Of a DNA stretch of 44,712 nt, positions 1 through 7,383 are shown piece after piece; the stretch's first letter is position 1; each line of letters opens with the position of its first letter. The notes below the pieces were generated by a model, which was given only the letters and a program-made list of their open reading frames with translations, ran no database searches and was not told the origin of the DNA. Location: positions 1 through 44,712 of the forward strand of contig PWLF01000268.1 of the NCBI GenBank assembly GCA_003559475.1, written 5' to 3'. The position numbers and the translations under genes were made by a program. The DNA is from Bacteroidales bacterium (lineage in GTDB: Bacteria > Bacteroidota > Bacteroidia > Bacteroidales > UBA7960).

Positions 1-558
1 TGCTGAAAAATATCCGCCTCCTCTGTCATTCCATTCAACACCAACAATAAGTTCTTCTGTGATATCAATTTGATAAGGGTCGTCTAAGTCAATCTCTATC
101 CATTGAGTACCCGAATCTATATCGTCAAATATATTCTGATTCCTGTATTCAGTAAGATTATTGCGGGATGGCCCCTGCCAAATGCGCAATTTAGCATCAG
201 ACGGCATATCGCCTTTATAAATTCGAAACTTAGAAATAACTCCATCCTCATAATCTTCTAAATCCTCAGGAGTGAAACGAATAGCCGAAACAATGGTGAA
301 ATAGTCTAAACCAATATCTATATTGTCAGGTCCTCCTGTGTACCAATATAGCCATTCGGTTTCATCTTTTTCATAACTTTTTTTACTTTTTTTATTAGAA
401 TATTCTTTTTTTTGCTCTTCAAAATCATATAAACTGTATTGTTCTTCGAGTGATTTAGTGTCTTGTATTATAATATTTTGAGATTCACTCGGAATGTATA
501 TTGCAGAGCTTAAAAAAAAGCTAATTAAAACAGCTAATTTAATTTTTTTTAAATACAT
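1..558 (-). CDS. Secreted adhesin-like protein, 3' part missing at the window edge
   Basis: A minus-strand reading frame opens with ATG at 556-558 and runs off the left edge with no stop, so only the first 186 residues are visible. It begins with MYLKKIK and a hydrophobic stretch ending near SSAIYIPS, a signal peptide. A charged Lys/Glu-rich segment follows, then one adhesin-like module marked by the motifs WLYWY, SAIRF, KFRIY, LRIWQGP, NLTEY and VGVEW. The same module occurs twice in the gene just upstream (580-2325), whose stop lies 21 bases from this start, so the two are probably co-transcribed paralogues. Similar modules occur in Bacteroidota secreted proteins that carry T9SS tails; a tail is expected here but lies outside the window. 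Export is well supported, while the ligand or function is unknown. Confidence 0.8.
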   Translation of the reverse strand, partial: MYLKKIKLAVLISFFLSSAIYIPSESQNIIIQDTKSLEEQYSLYDFEEQKKEYSNKKSKKSYEKDETEWLYWYTGGPDNIDIGLDYFTIVSAIRFTPEDLEDYEDGVISKFRIYKGDMPSDAKLRIWQGPSRNNLTEYRNQNIFDDIDSGTQWIEIDLDDPYQIDITEELIVGVEWNDRGGGYFSA

Positions 559-579
559 AGTCTTTTAGTTTTTAAATTT

Positions 580-2325
580 TTATTTTATGATCTGTATTTT
601 TTTATTAATAATTTTTTCGTTGCTAAATATTTTTAAAATATAAAACCCTTGGTCAATATTTTGTATATCTATGTTGACTTCATTATCATTTATTACATTG
701 CTTTTTATTACTCTGCCTGAAGTGTCAATTATTTTAATTTGGTCAACAATTGAGTTACTTTTTATGTTGATTTTTTTGTTAGCAGGATTAGGATATACTT
801 CAATTGAACTAACTAACTCTTCATTGATACTAGTATAATCTTTAACCAGAATAACCTCTTCAATAACATCTTCATTGATAACTCTAACATAGTCGTTAAC
901 AGCATTGTATCCGGCTTTAGATACGTTGTAATTGTAAACTCCCGGGAAATATCCTTGATCAAAGGTGTAATCTCCGGGGCTATTTGTAATATTTTCTAGT
1001 TTGATAGTAGCTCCGGTTATAGGATTATCATTAATGTCTTTTACATCAAAAGCGATATTATATATTTGAGGGTCTCCTTCTATAACAAGTATTTCTTTTA
1101 GCCAATCTCCTTGATGCCCTAATTGAGTTAAAGTAGTCCACTCGTCTTCTTTTCTAATCATATTGCCTTTTTCATCTGCATCAGTAGCGTTATCAAAAGA
1201 GGTTGGGTAAAATCCTTCACCCATATCAACCCATTCAACTCCAACAAAAAGTTCCTCGCCGGGATTAATTAGGTAAGGTGTGTTAAGTTCTATTTCTGTC
1301 CATTGTCCATCATTTAGTTCACTTGCAGGTATGTCTTGAGTCATAACCTCAGTTAAATTGCTTGCATCAGAACCTTGCCAAATTTTCATAGTAACGCCTA
1401 CAGGAATAATAATTATTCCTTGCTCTCTTCTCCATGGGGCTTCATTGATATACACGCGAAATTTTTCAATTGTCCAACCATTATAAGGAGTAAGGTCATT
1501 TGTATCAAATCTTATGCTACTGTGCCAACTTCTTGAAGCTATTCCAATTCTAACCAAATATGAGTCAAACTCATGCCAATAAAGCCAATCTCCGTTTACA
1601 TTAATTTCTTTAAGCCAGTCTCCTTTTATCTCTTGGTCTGATAAGATATTCCATGAGGAGGGTTCTTCTTCAAAAGTAAACAAATTGCCTTTTCCGTCTG
1701 CAGAGGTTAAACTGTCAGTTGGAGCAGGGTGATTAGCATCACCTCTGTCTTTCCACTTAACTCCAACAAAAAGCTTTTTTGTCCCATCTATCTCATAAGG
1801 AGTATTTAAGTCAATAGTCCGCCAAGCTCCACTTGTTAAATCTGCTAATATGTTTTGACTATAGACTTCTGTTAAATTTTCATCATCAGGACCTTGCCAT
1901 ATTTTAAGTTCGGCGTCTGCAGGAGTATCTCCACCATATACTTTGAACTGAGTAATTGACTCCCCATCATACTGGCTTATATCAGAAACATCAAATTTTA
2001 TAGCGGAAACAAAATTAAAATAATCAATTCCTGTTTCTCCGGCAGGACCACTTTCGTTATGATAATATAACCATTCTTCCTCCGGATCAGGTTTTGAATC
2101 TTTTCTGTCCTTTCTATCCCTGTTTTTATACTTGTCTGAATCTTGATTATTATTCATTAGATTGATTTCTTCAATATTTTGATTATAATTTGCAGATTTG
2201 TCAACCTGCAATTCATACTGAGAAAAAGCAACTCCGCCTAAGCACAAAGTTATTATGCTCAAAACAGAAATAGTTTTTGTAAATAAACAATTTTTAATTT
2301 TTAGTTTGATTTTTTTTCGTTCCAT
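580..2325 (-). CDS. T9SS-sorted secreted protein with two adhesin-like modules
   Basis: This 581-residue protein starts with a long basic segment and a signal peptide ending near GGVAFSQ (residues 1-36). An acidic/basic low-complexity linker rich in Asp, Lys and Arg follows (about 55-85). Two copies of an adhesin-like module come next (about 85-240 and 245-420), each with SAIKF or SSIRF, KFRVY or KVY, KIWQG, NLTEV, LNTPY and VGVEW or VGVKW. A short carboxypeptidase-regulatory-like or PEGA-like beta domain occupies about 425-495. The last 80 residues are a type A T9SS sorting domain, with VYPNPANKKINI near its start and FYILKI near its end. It should therefore be exported by the Sec system, carried through SprA and cleaved or anchored at the surface. 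It lies 21 bases before the partial paralogue at 1-558. Its ligand is not evident. Confidence 0.85.
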   Translation of the reverse strand: MERKKIKLKIKNCLFTKTISVLSIITLCLGGVAFSQYELQVDKSANYNQNIEEINLMNNNQDSDKYKNRDRKDRKDSKPDPEEEWLYYHNESGPAGETGIDYFNFVSAIKFDVSDISQYDGESITQFKVYGGDTPADAELKIWQGPDDENLTEVYSQNILADLTSGAWRTIDLNTPYEIDGTKKLFVGVKWKDRGDANHPAPTDSLTSADGKGNLFTFEEEPSSWNILSDQEIKGDWLKEINVNGDWLYWHEFDSYLVRIGIASRSWHSSIRFDTNDLTPYNGWTIEKFRVYINEAPWRREQGIIIIPVGVTMKIWQGSDASNLTEVMTQDIPASELNDGQWTEIELNTPYLINPGEELFVGVEWVDMGEGFYPTSFDNATDADEKGNMIRKEDEWTTLTQLGHQGDWLKEILVIEGDPQIYNIAFDVKDINDNPITGATIKLENITNSPGDYTFDQGYFPGVYNYNVSKAGYNAVNDYVRVINEDVIEEVILVKDYTSINEELVSSIEVYPNPANKKINIKSNSIVDQIKIIDTSGRVIKSNVINDNEVNIDIQNIDQGFYILKIFSNEKIINKKIQIIK

Positions 2326-2337
2326 GATTTAATTTTT

Positions 2338-2394
2338 TAAAAAAAGCTACCGCCTAGGTTATTTCTAATAAAATAAACCAGCAGTAGCTTTTTT
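2338..2394. terminator. Long hairpin between two T9SS genes
   Basis: The arms AAAAAGCTAC (2341-2350) and GTAGCTTTTT (2384-2393) are complementary. The inner bases GGTTATTT (2357-2364) and AAATAAACC (2371-2379) extend the stem with one bulge. T-runs follow on both strands, so it can terminate transcription in either direction. It lies after the 5025-to-2455 gene and ends about 13 bases before the ATG of the next gene at 2325, so it could instead act in the leader of that gene. Confidence 0.7.
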
Positions 2395-2454
2395 ATTTAA
2401 TTTTTTGTTTGCATAATTTTTAATTAAGTAAATGATAATAAAACTAATAATTTA

Positions 2455-5025
2455 TTACCTGACGATTTTTATTTTTACATTATCTACGTTATCGTTAGTT
2501 GAAATTTGTAAGATATAAAGACCATTATTAAACTCAGAAACATTAATTTTAATTTCCTTTGAATTAATGTTGTTGCTGTAAACAATTCTGCCCTTAACAT
2601 CTATAAGTTTAATATTGTTAATAATCTCATCATTTTCAATGTTTAAAACAGCATTTGCAGGATTTGGATAAACAACTAAGTTGCTTTCATAATGATTAGC
2701 AACAGAAGTTTCTTCTTCAAATTCAACCATAACTTCTACATTACCATCAAGAGAGCTAATAGTGTATGTTTCGTCAGTTGATCCTATAGCTGTTTCATCA
2801 ACATGCCAATCAGCAACTTGATATCCGTCTTCCGGGGTAGCTGTAAATATAACTTCTGCACCTTCTTCAACAGTTGCAGGAGAGGTTATTGATGTGCCGT
2901 CAGCAGTCGCTGTAATTGAACCCCCATCTTCTAAAACTCCGAAAACTACTTCGTAAGTTGTTGTTTGTATTTCTTCAAATTCAACTATAACTACTACATC
3001 ATCGTCAAGTGAATTAATTGTATAAGTTGCGGCAGTTGATCCTATAGCTGTACCATCAACATGCCAATCGGCAATTTGATATCCGGCATGTGGATTAGCT
3101 CCAAAATGAATAGTAGAGCCCTCATCAATTAAGTCGCCTGATGAAATTGGAGTAAAATCTCCTAGAGTAGCACCAATATCTCCACCTACCTCATTTAAAA
3201 CTCCAAAGACAACTTCATAAGTTGTTGTTTCCGGTATTTCTTCAAATTCTACAATTGCTTCAATGTTGGCAGTAAGATTATTAACTGTGTATGTTAAATC
3301 AGTAGAACCTGTAGCAGTACCGTCAATGTGCCAATCAGCAACTTGATATCCGGCATCTGGAGCAGCAGTGAAAATAACTTCAGAGCCTTCGTAAACCATA
3401 TCTCCTGAGTTTATCGAGGATCCATCATCAGTAGCTGATATTGTACCTCCATTATCCAGAACATCATAAGTTACTTCATATTCAGGTATTTCCTCAAATT
3501 CAACTTTCACATCTACATCGTCATCAAGAGAGTTTATAGTATATGTCAGTGCAGTTGACCCAACAGGAGTGTCATTTAAATACCAGTCAAGCACTCTGTT
3601 TCCCGGAAGAACAGGCTCGGCAGTGAAGATAATTTGAGAACCTTCAAGAATATCATCTCCTGAATCTATATTATCGCCGTCAGCTGTGGCAGTTATAATG
3701 CCATTCCCGTCCTGAACGCTAAAAGTTACAGTATAAGTATCAGGGTCAAGTATTTCATCAAACTCAACCATTACCTCAACATCATCATCTAATGAGCTGA
3801 TAGTGTATTCACTGTCGGTGTCGCCTGTGGCACTTCCATCAATATGCCAATTAACTATTTCATATCCACCTGCCGGATTAGCTGTAAAAATAACTTCCGC
3901 GCCTTCTTCAACCTCAGCAGGAGAAGTTATGGGGTCACCGTTTGCTGTAGCTGTAATAGTTCCACCGGTTCCGTTTTCAACTCCAAAAGTTACTGTAAAT
4001 GTTTCAGCTGGGGGATCTCCCTCTTCTGCCGTTGTGAAAGTCCAAATAGGAGTTCCTGCCTCATCTTCAAATTCATTTAAACTAACTATACCCCATTCGT
4101 ATGTTGTATTATATTTAAGTTCAATGTCATCTAATAAATCCATAATTCCTGCAAGAATATAAGATGCACGTTCTCCTTCATCTTGTAATGCAGCATCTCT
4201 TCCTGCTTGCCATTCCGTTTCACCATCTTCTCTTATAAGAAGCACAAATTCTTCTGTATTAGCTCCCCATGTCCATTCTAAATTAGCATCAAGTGGCACA
4301 TCAATTTCCTCGTTAGCAGGTGAGGGGTCATATACAGGTGTTGGTAGTTTTCCCAAATCATATACTTGAATAAAATCAAGTAAAAGGCCTACTAGATTTG
4401 TACAATCATGATGACGAAAAGCAATATATATATCTTCTCCTTCATAACTATCTAAGGGAATAACCCTCTCTTGCCATTCATAATTATCAAGTTCTTCAGT
4501 ATATATTTGATCCGTAAAATCAGAAATGTTTGTTCCGGTTGTTGATATATACACTGAATAATTTTCCTCATAAAAAGACATGTTTGCAGCAGCTCTCCAA
4601 AAACTAAGTTCGTAACTATCACTATCAATACTAAGTTGTTCAGTTATTAACCAATTGTCAGGTGTTAAAGGTTCTTGAGGGTCGGCATCAAGATCTCTTG
4701 AATATGAAACAGCAGAATATTCGACACCTCCAAAATGGTGTGTTTCCCAATAATGACCATCTCCATCTTCATCAATATTAAGCCAGCTTGCAGGTATATC
4801 ACCACTACTGAAATCTTCATCTATTAAGTATCCACTTTTTCCTCCGGTTTTATTTTTTTCGTCAAAATTAAAAAAGTTAGAGTTGATTTTTTCAGGCATT
4901 ACAGAACTTGACTTGATTGGTTCGACGTCAATGCCTACTTGTTCTTGTTTTTGATTTTTTGCATCTAATGTGCTGAATACAAAAAGCGCACCAATTAATA
5001 ATGTTAAAAAGTTAATTCGTTTCAT
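2455..5025 (-). CDS. T9SS-sorted secreted protein with cleaved-adhesin domain and five InlB-like repeats
   Basis: This 856-residue protein has a signal peptide (residues 1-22, ending near FSTLDA). A MAM/cleaved-adhesin-like jelly-roll domain spans about 68-225, with IDEDGDGHYW, LTPDNWLIT, LSFWRAA and IAFRHHDC. A fibronectin-like segment starting YDPSPANEEIDVPL follows (about 230-335). Five consecutive repeats of about 80-85 residues fill about 340-765. Each has a TVTF or EVVFGV opening, a GGTITAT core, EGAEVIFTA, GYQVADWHIDG and a closing VEVMVEFEE. They resemble the bacterial repeat family related to InlB B-repeats (Flg_new). The C-terminus (about 772-856) is a T9SS type A sorting domain (VVYPNPANAVLNI, GLYILQI). 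The architecture suggests a surface or secreted adhesin; no catalytic motif is visible. The repeats are close enough in sequence to allow recombination. Confidence 0.88.
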   Translation of the reverse strand: MKRINFLTLLIGALFVFSTLDAKNQKQEQVGIDVEPIKSSSVMPEKINSNFFNFDEKNKTGGKSGYLIDEDFSSGDIPASWLNIDEDGDGHYWETHHFGGVEYSAVSYSRDLDADPQEPLTPDNWLITEQLSIDSDSYELSFWRAAANMSFYEENYSVYISTTGTNISDFTDQIYTEELDNYEWQERVIPLDSYEGEDIYIAFRHHDCTNLVGLLLDFIQVYDLGKLPTPVYDPSPANEEIDVPLDANLEWTWGANTEEFVLLIREDGETEWQAGRDAALQDEGERASYILAGIMDLLDDIELKYNTTYEWGIVSLNEFEDEAGTPIWTFTTAEEGDPPAETFTVTFGVENGTGGTITATANGDPITSPAEVEEGAEVIFTANPAGGYEIVNWHIDGSATGDTDSEYTISSLDDDVEVMVEFDEILDPDTYTVTFSVQDGNGIITATADGDNIDSGDDILEGSQIIFTAEPVLPGNRVLDWYLNDTPVGSTALTYTINSLDDDVDVKVEFEEIPEYEVTYDVLDNGGTISATDDGSSINSGDMVYEGSEVIFTAAPDAGYQVADWHIDGTATGSTDLTYTVNNLTANIEAIVEFEEIPETTTYEVVFGVLNEVGGDIGATLGDFTPISSGDLIDEGSTIHFGANPHAGYQIADWHVDGTAIGSTAATYTINSLDDDVVVIVEFEEIQTTTYEVVFGVLEDGGSITATADGTSITSPATVEEGAEVIFTATPEDGYQVADWHVDETAIGSTDETYTISSLDGNVEVMVEFEEETSVANHYESNLVVYPNPANAVLNIENDEIINNIKLIDVKGRIVYSNNINSKEIKINVSEFNNGLYILQISTNDNVDNVKIKIVR

Positions 5026-5594
5026 AATTTTTTAATTTAGTAGTTTAAGTTTGATTAAGTAATAATAAATTAGCTTGTTAAGTGCTTTGTTTTAAGTTGT
5101 TAAAACCTTCTCTTTTTATAACAAACGATATGTCTGAAGATTAAAAGGTTTTATATAAATTTATTTGCATATTTTAGCCTGTAAATATAATAAAAAAAAT
5201 AATATTGGCAAAATTTTTTGTAAAAAATCACTTTTTTCAGTAGTTAAATAATTTTCAATATTTTTAAAACTTAGTTTATTTAAATATAATAATTTTAAAA
5301 TAAAGCCCTGTAAAACAGGTAATTGAAATTGTTTTAAAATATGTAATTTGTAGTACACTTAAACAATTTATACGGAATTTTAAAACGATTGTTTAGTTTT
5401 TTAATTAATTTTGTTTGTATGGCTAAATAATTTTGATATTTTTGCAAGTTGCCGATAAAAAGATTATGTTTATTTGATAGACAACGTAACTATATGTAAT
5501 TATAAGGAATCTAATACAACATTAACTTATAAAACAAATTTGCAGAAGTATAAATGCTTGATAATCAACAAAAATATAAATTAAACAAATAATC
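5026..5594. other. Divergent intergenic region between the repeat-adhesin gene and accD
   Basis: These 569 bases are very AT-rich. I see a 9-base perfect inverted repeat, TAAAACCTT at 5101-5109 and AAGGTTTTA at 5145-5153, in the leader side of the minus-strand gene. There is also a short hairpin CCTGT/ACAGG at 5307-5319, and the accD promoter at 5414-5444. A 65-codon open frame at 5161-5358 looks like chance because of its composition. No RNA gene was recognised. No exact TAnnTTTG box was found for the minus-strand gene. Confidence 0.6.
5414..5444 (+). promoter_or_regulatory. Bacteroidota-type promoter for the accD-accA-fusion operon
   Basis: TTTG at 5414-5417 is followed, after exactly 19 bases, by TATTTTTG at 5437-5444. 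This matches the TTTG and TAnnTTTG elements of the Bacteroidota primary sigma factor. Transcription would begin around 5450, leaving a leader of roughly 145 bases before the ATG at 5595. Confidence 0.75.
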
Positions 5595-6425
5595 ATGGGA
5601 TGGTTTGGTCAAAAAAACAAGCTAAAGCAAGATGTTAATGTAAAACCTTTATGGGTAAATTGTAAAAACTGTAAATCTCATATATATGAAAGTGAATGGA
5701 TAGAAAATTTGTATGTTTGTCCTAATTGTAATTATCATGGCAATATCCCTTCTCAAAAGAGAATAAAGCTTTTGTTTGATAAAGGTAGTTATAAAGAGAT
5801 GTTCTCGGGTATTGGTCCGGTAGATACACTAAATTTTGTTGATTTAAAGGGTAGCTACAAGGATAAATTTGAGGCAAACAAGAAAAAGACCGGGTTTTCA
5901 GAGGCAGTTATTACAGGAAGAGGTAAGGTAAATGGCATTTCGATTGTTGCAGCAGTTATGGATTTTCGCTTTTTAGGGGGTAGTTTAGGTAGTGCTACAG
6001 GCGAAAAAATTCTTAGGGCTACAAATTATGCTTATGAAAAAAATATTCCTTTAATTATTTTTTCTGAATCAGGTGGTGCCAGAATGCAAGAAGGGGTATT
6101 GTCTTTGATGCAAATGGCTAAAACATGCAATGGAATTGCAAAACTTAATAAGAAAAATATACCGTATATTTCTGTATTAGCAAATCCCACAACAGGAGGC
6201 GTTACGGCAAGTTATGCCATGATGGGAGACATTAATATAGCTGAACCTTTTTCAGTTATCGGATTTGCAGGAAGAAGGGTAATAGAACAAACCATAGGAG
6301 AAAAATTACCTGACGATTTTCAAACTGCAGAATATCTGCTAAAGCATGGGTTTGTTGATTCAATAGTCAACAGAAAAGATATGAAAAACTACTTAAGTAA
6401 TGTTTTAAGCTTTTATAACAGGTAA
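5595..6425 (+). CDS. accD: Acetyl-CoA carboxylase carboxyltransferase subunit beta
   Basis: This 276-residue protein is AccD, which with AccA transfers the carboxyl group from carboxybiotin to acetyl-CoA to give malonyl-CoA for fatty acid synthesis in the cytoplasm. The N-terminal C4 zinc ribbon is intact (Cys23, Cys26, Cys42, Cys45). The crotonase-like carboxyltransferase fold shows the expected glycine-rich turns GGSLGSATGEK, SESGGARMQEG and NPTTGGVTASYA, followed by IGFAGRRVIEQT. Length is slightly short of the usual 280-300, and nothing essential appears lost. It is the first gene after a strong promoter and is followed 27 bases later by accA, then by a carboxyltransferase-biotin carrier fusion, so the three are very likely one operon. 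Confidence 0.95.
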   Translation: MGWFGQKNKLKQDVNVKPLWVNCKNCKSHIYESEWIENLYVCPNCNYHGNIPSQKRIKLLFDKGSYKEMFSGIGPVDTLNFVDLKGSYKDKFEANKKKTGFSEAVITGRGKVNGISIVAAVMDFRFLGGSLGSATGEKILRATNYAYEKNIPLIIFSESGGARMQEGVLSLMQMAKTCNGIAKLNKKNIPYISVLANPTTGGVTASYAMMGDINIAEPFSVIGFAGRRVIEQTIGEKLPDDFQTAEYLLKHGFVDSIVNRKDMKNYLSNVLSFYNR

Positions 6426-6452
6426 ATATTAAAAAATCAAAAGAAATTTATC

Positions 6453-7319
6453 ATGAGTAAAGACAGTATAACATTAACCGATAAAGAAAAAAAAACAGGC
6501 AATTCTTCTGCGAATAAAAGCACTAAAGCATGGGAAGTGGTTAAAATAAGTCGTCATCCCAACAGACCTGTTTTTAAGGATTATATTGAGTTAATTTTTG
6601 ATAATTTTATTGAGTTTCATGGCGATAGGTGTTATGCTGATGACCCTGCAATTTCAGGAGGATTCGCAGAAATTGATGGGAAAAAAATTATGTTGATAGG
6701 GCATTATAAAGGTAAAAATACTACAGAAAATATTGAAAGAAATTTTGGGATGGCTAAGCCGGAAGGTTATAGAAAAGCATTAAGATTGATGCGTTTGGCT
6801 GAAAGGTTTAATGTTCCAATAGTTACTCTCATAGATACTCCCGGAGCTTTCCCCGGAATTGAAGCCGAAGAAAGAGGGCAGGCAGAATCAATAGCGAAAA
6901 ATATCACAGAAATGGCAAAAATTGAAGTTCCGATAATTTCGTTGGTTATTGGTGAAGGAGGAAGTGGAGGAGCTCTCGGTATCGGTGTAGGAGATAAAAT
7001 TCTGATGCTTTCTAATTCTATATATTCGGTTATATCGCCTGAAGGATGCGCTTCAATATTATGGAGAGATTCTAAATATGCTGCAGATGCAGCTGAAGCT
7101 CTGAATATTACAGCTGATGCTCTTATAAAAATTGGAGTTATAGACGAAATAATTAAAGAACCTCCGGAAGGAGCTCATAATGATTACAAGAAAACAGCAG
7201 AAAATGTTAAAAAAGCACTCCTTAAAAATTTAAAGGTTTTGAATAAAATGTCGGAAGGAAAGTTATTGAAACACAGAAGCGAAAAATATTCAAATATTGG
7301 TAAGTATTCTTTAAAGTAG
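6453..7319 (+). CDS. accA: Acetyl-CoA carboxylase carboxyltransferase subunit alpha, short N-terminus
   Basis: This 288-residue protein is AccA, the partner of AccD. The carboxyltransferase core is well conserved: SRHPNRP, GDRCYADD, RNFGMAKPEGYRKALRL, DTPGAFPG, GEGGSGGALGIGVGD and SPEGCASILWRD. The usual protein is about 317 residues and begins with an alpha-helical hairpin of roughly 60 residues. Here the hairpin is replaced by about 28 polar residues rich in Lys, Ser and Thr. The ATG at 6453 is the natural start, because only 27 bases separate it from the accD stop. The next gene (7384) follows after 64 bases with no visible promoter or terminator between them. Confidence 0.94.
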   Translation: MSKDSITLTDKEKKTGNSSANKSTKAWEVVKISRHPNRPVFKDYIELIFDNFIEFHGDRCYADDPAISGGFAEIDGKKIMLIGHYKGKNTTENIERNFGMAKPEGYRKALRLMRLAERFNVPIVTLIDTPGAFPGIEAEERGQAESIAKNITEMAKIEVPIISLVIGEGGSGGALGIGVGDKILMLSNSIYSVISPEGCASILWRDSKYAADAAEALNITADALIKIGVIDEIIKEPPEGAHNDYKKTAENVKKALLKNLKVLNKMSEGKLLKHRSEKYSNIGKYSLK

Positions 7320-7383
7320 TAAATAAAATTTTTTTATCACTTAACTATCAATAAGTATTTATATAACCAAACGTTTTCATAAA

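Noticed and set aside
2700-4020. A CRISPR or other short direct repeat array
   Set aside because: The repeats are about 250 bases, in frame and encode protein domains; there are no short identical repeats with unique spacers.
3803-4162. Open frames on the plus strand opposite the InlB-like repeats
   Set aside because: They are antisense shadows of the repeat codons of a well-supported secreted protein.
5161-5358. A 65-codon minus-strand open frame upstream of accD
   Set aside because: It is very AT-rich, has no promoter or family resemblance, and its Leu/Phe/Lys/Ile composition is what chance gives in such DNA.
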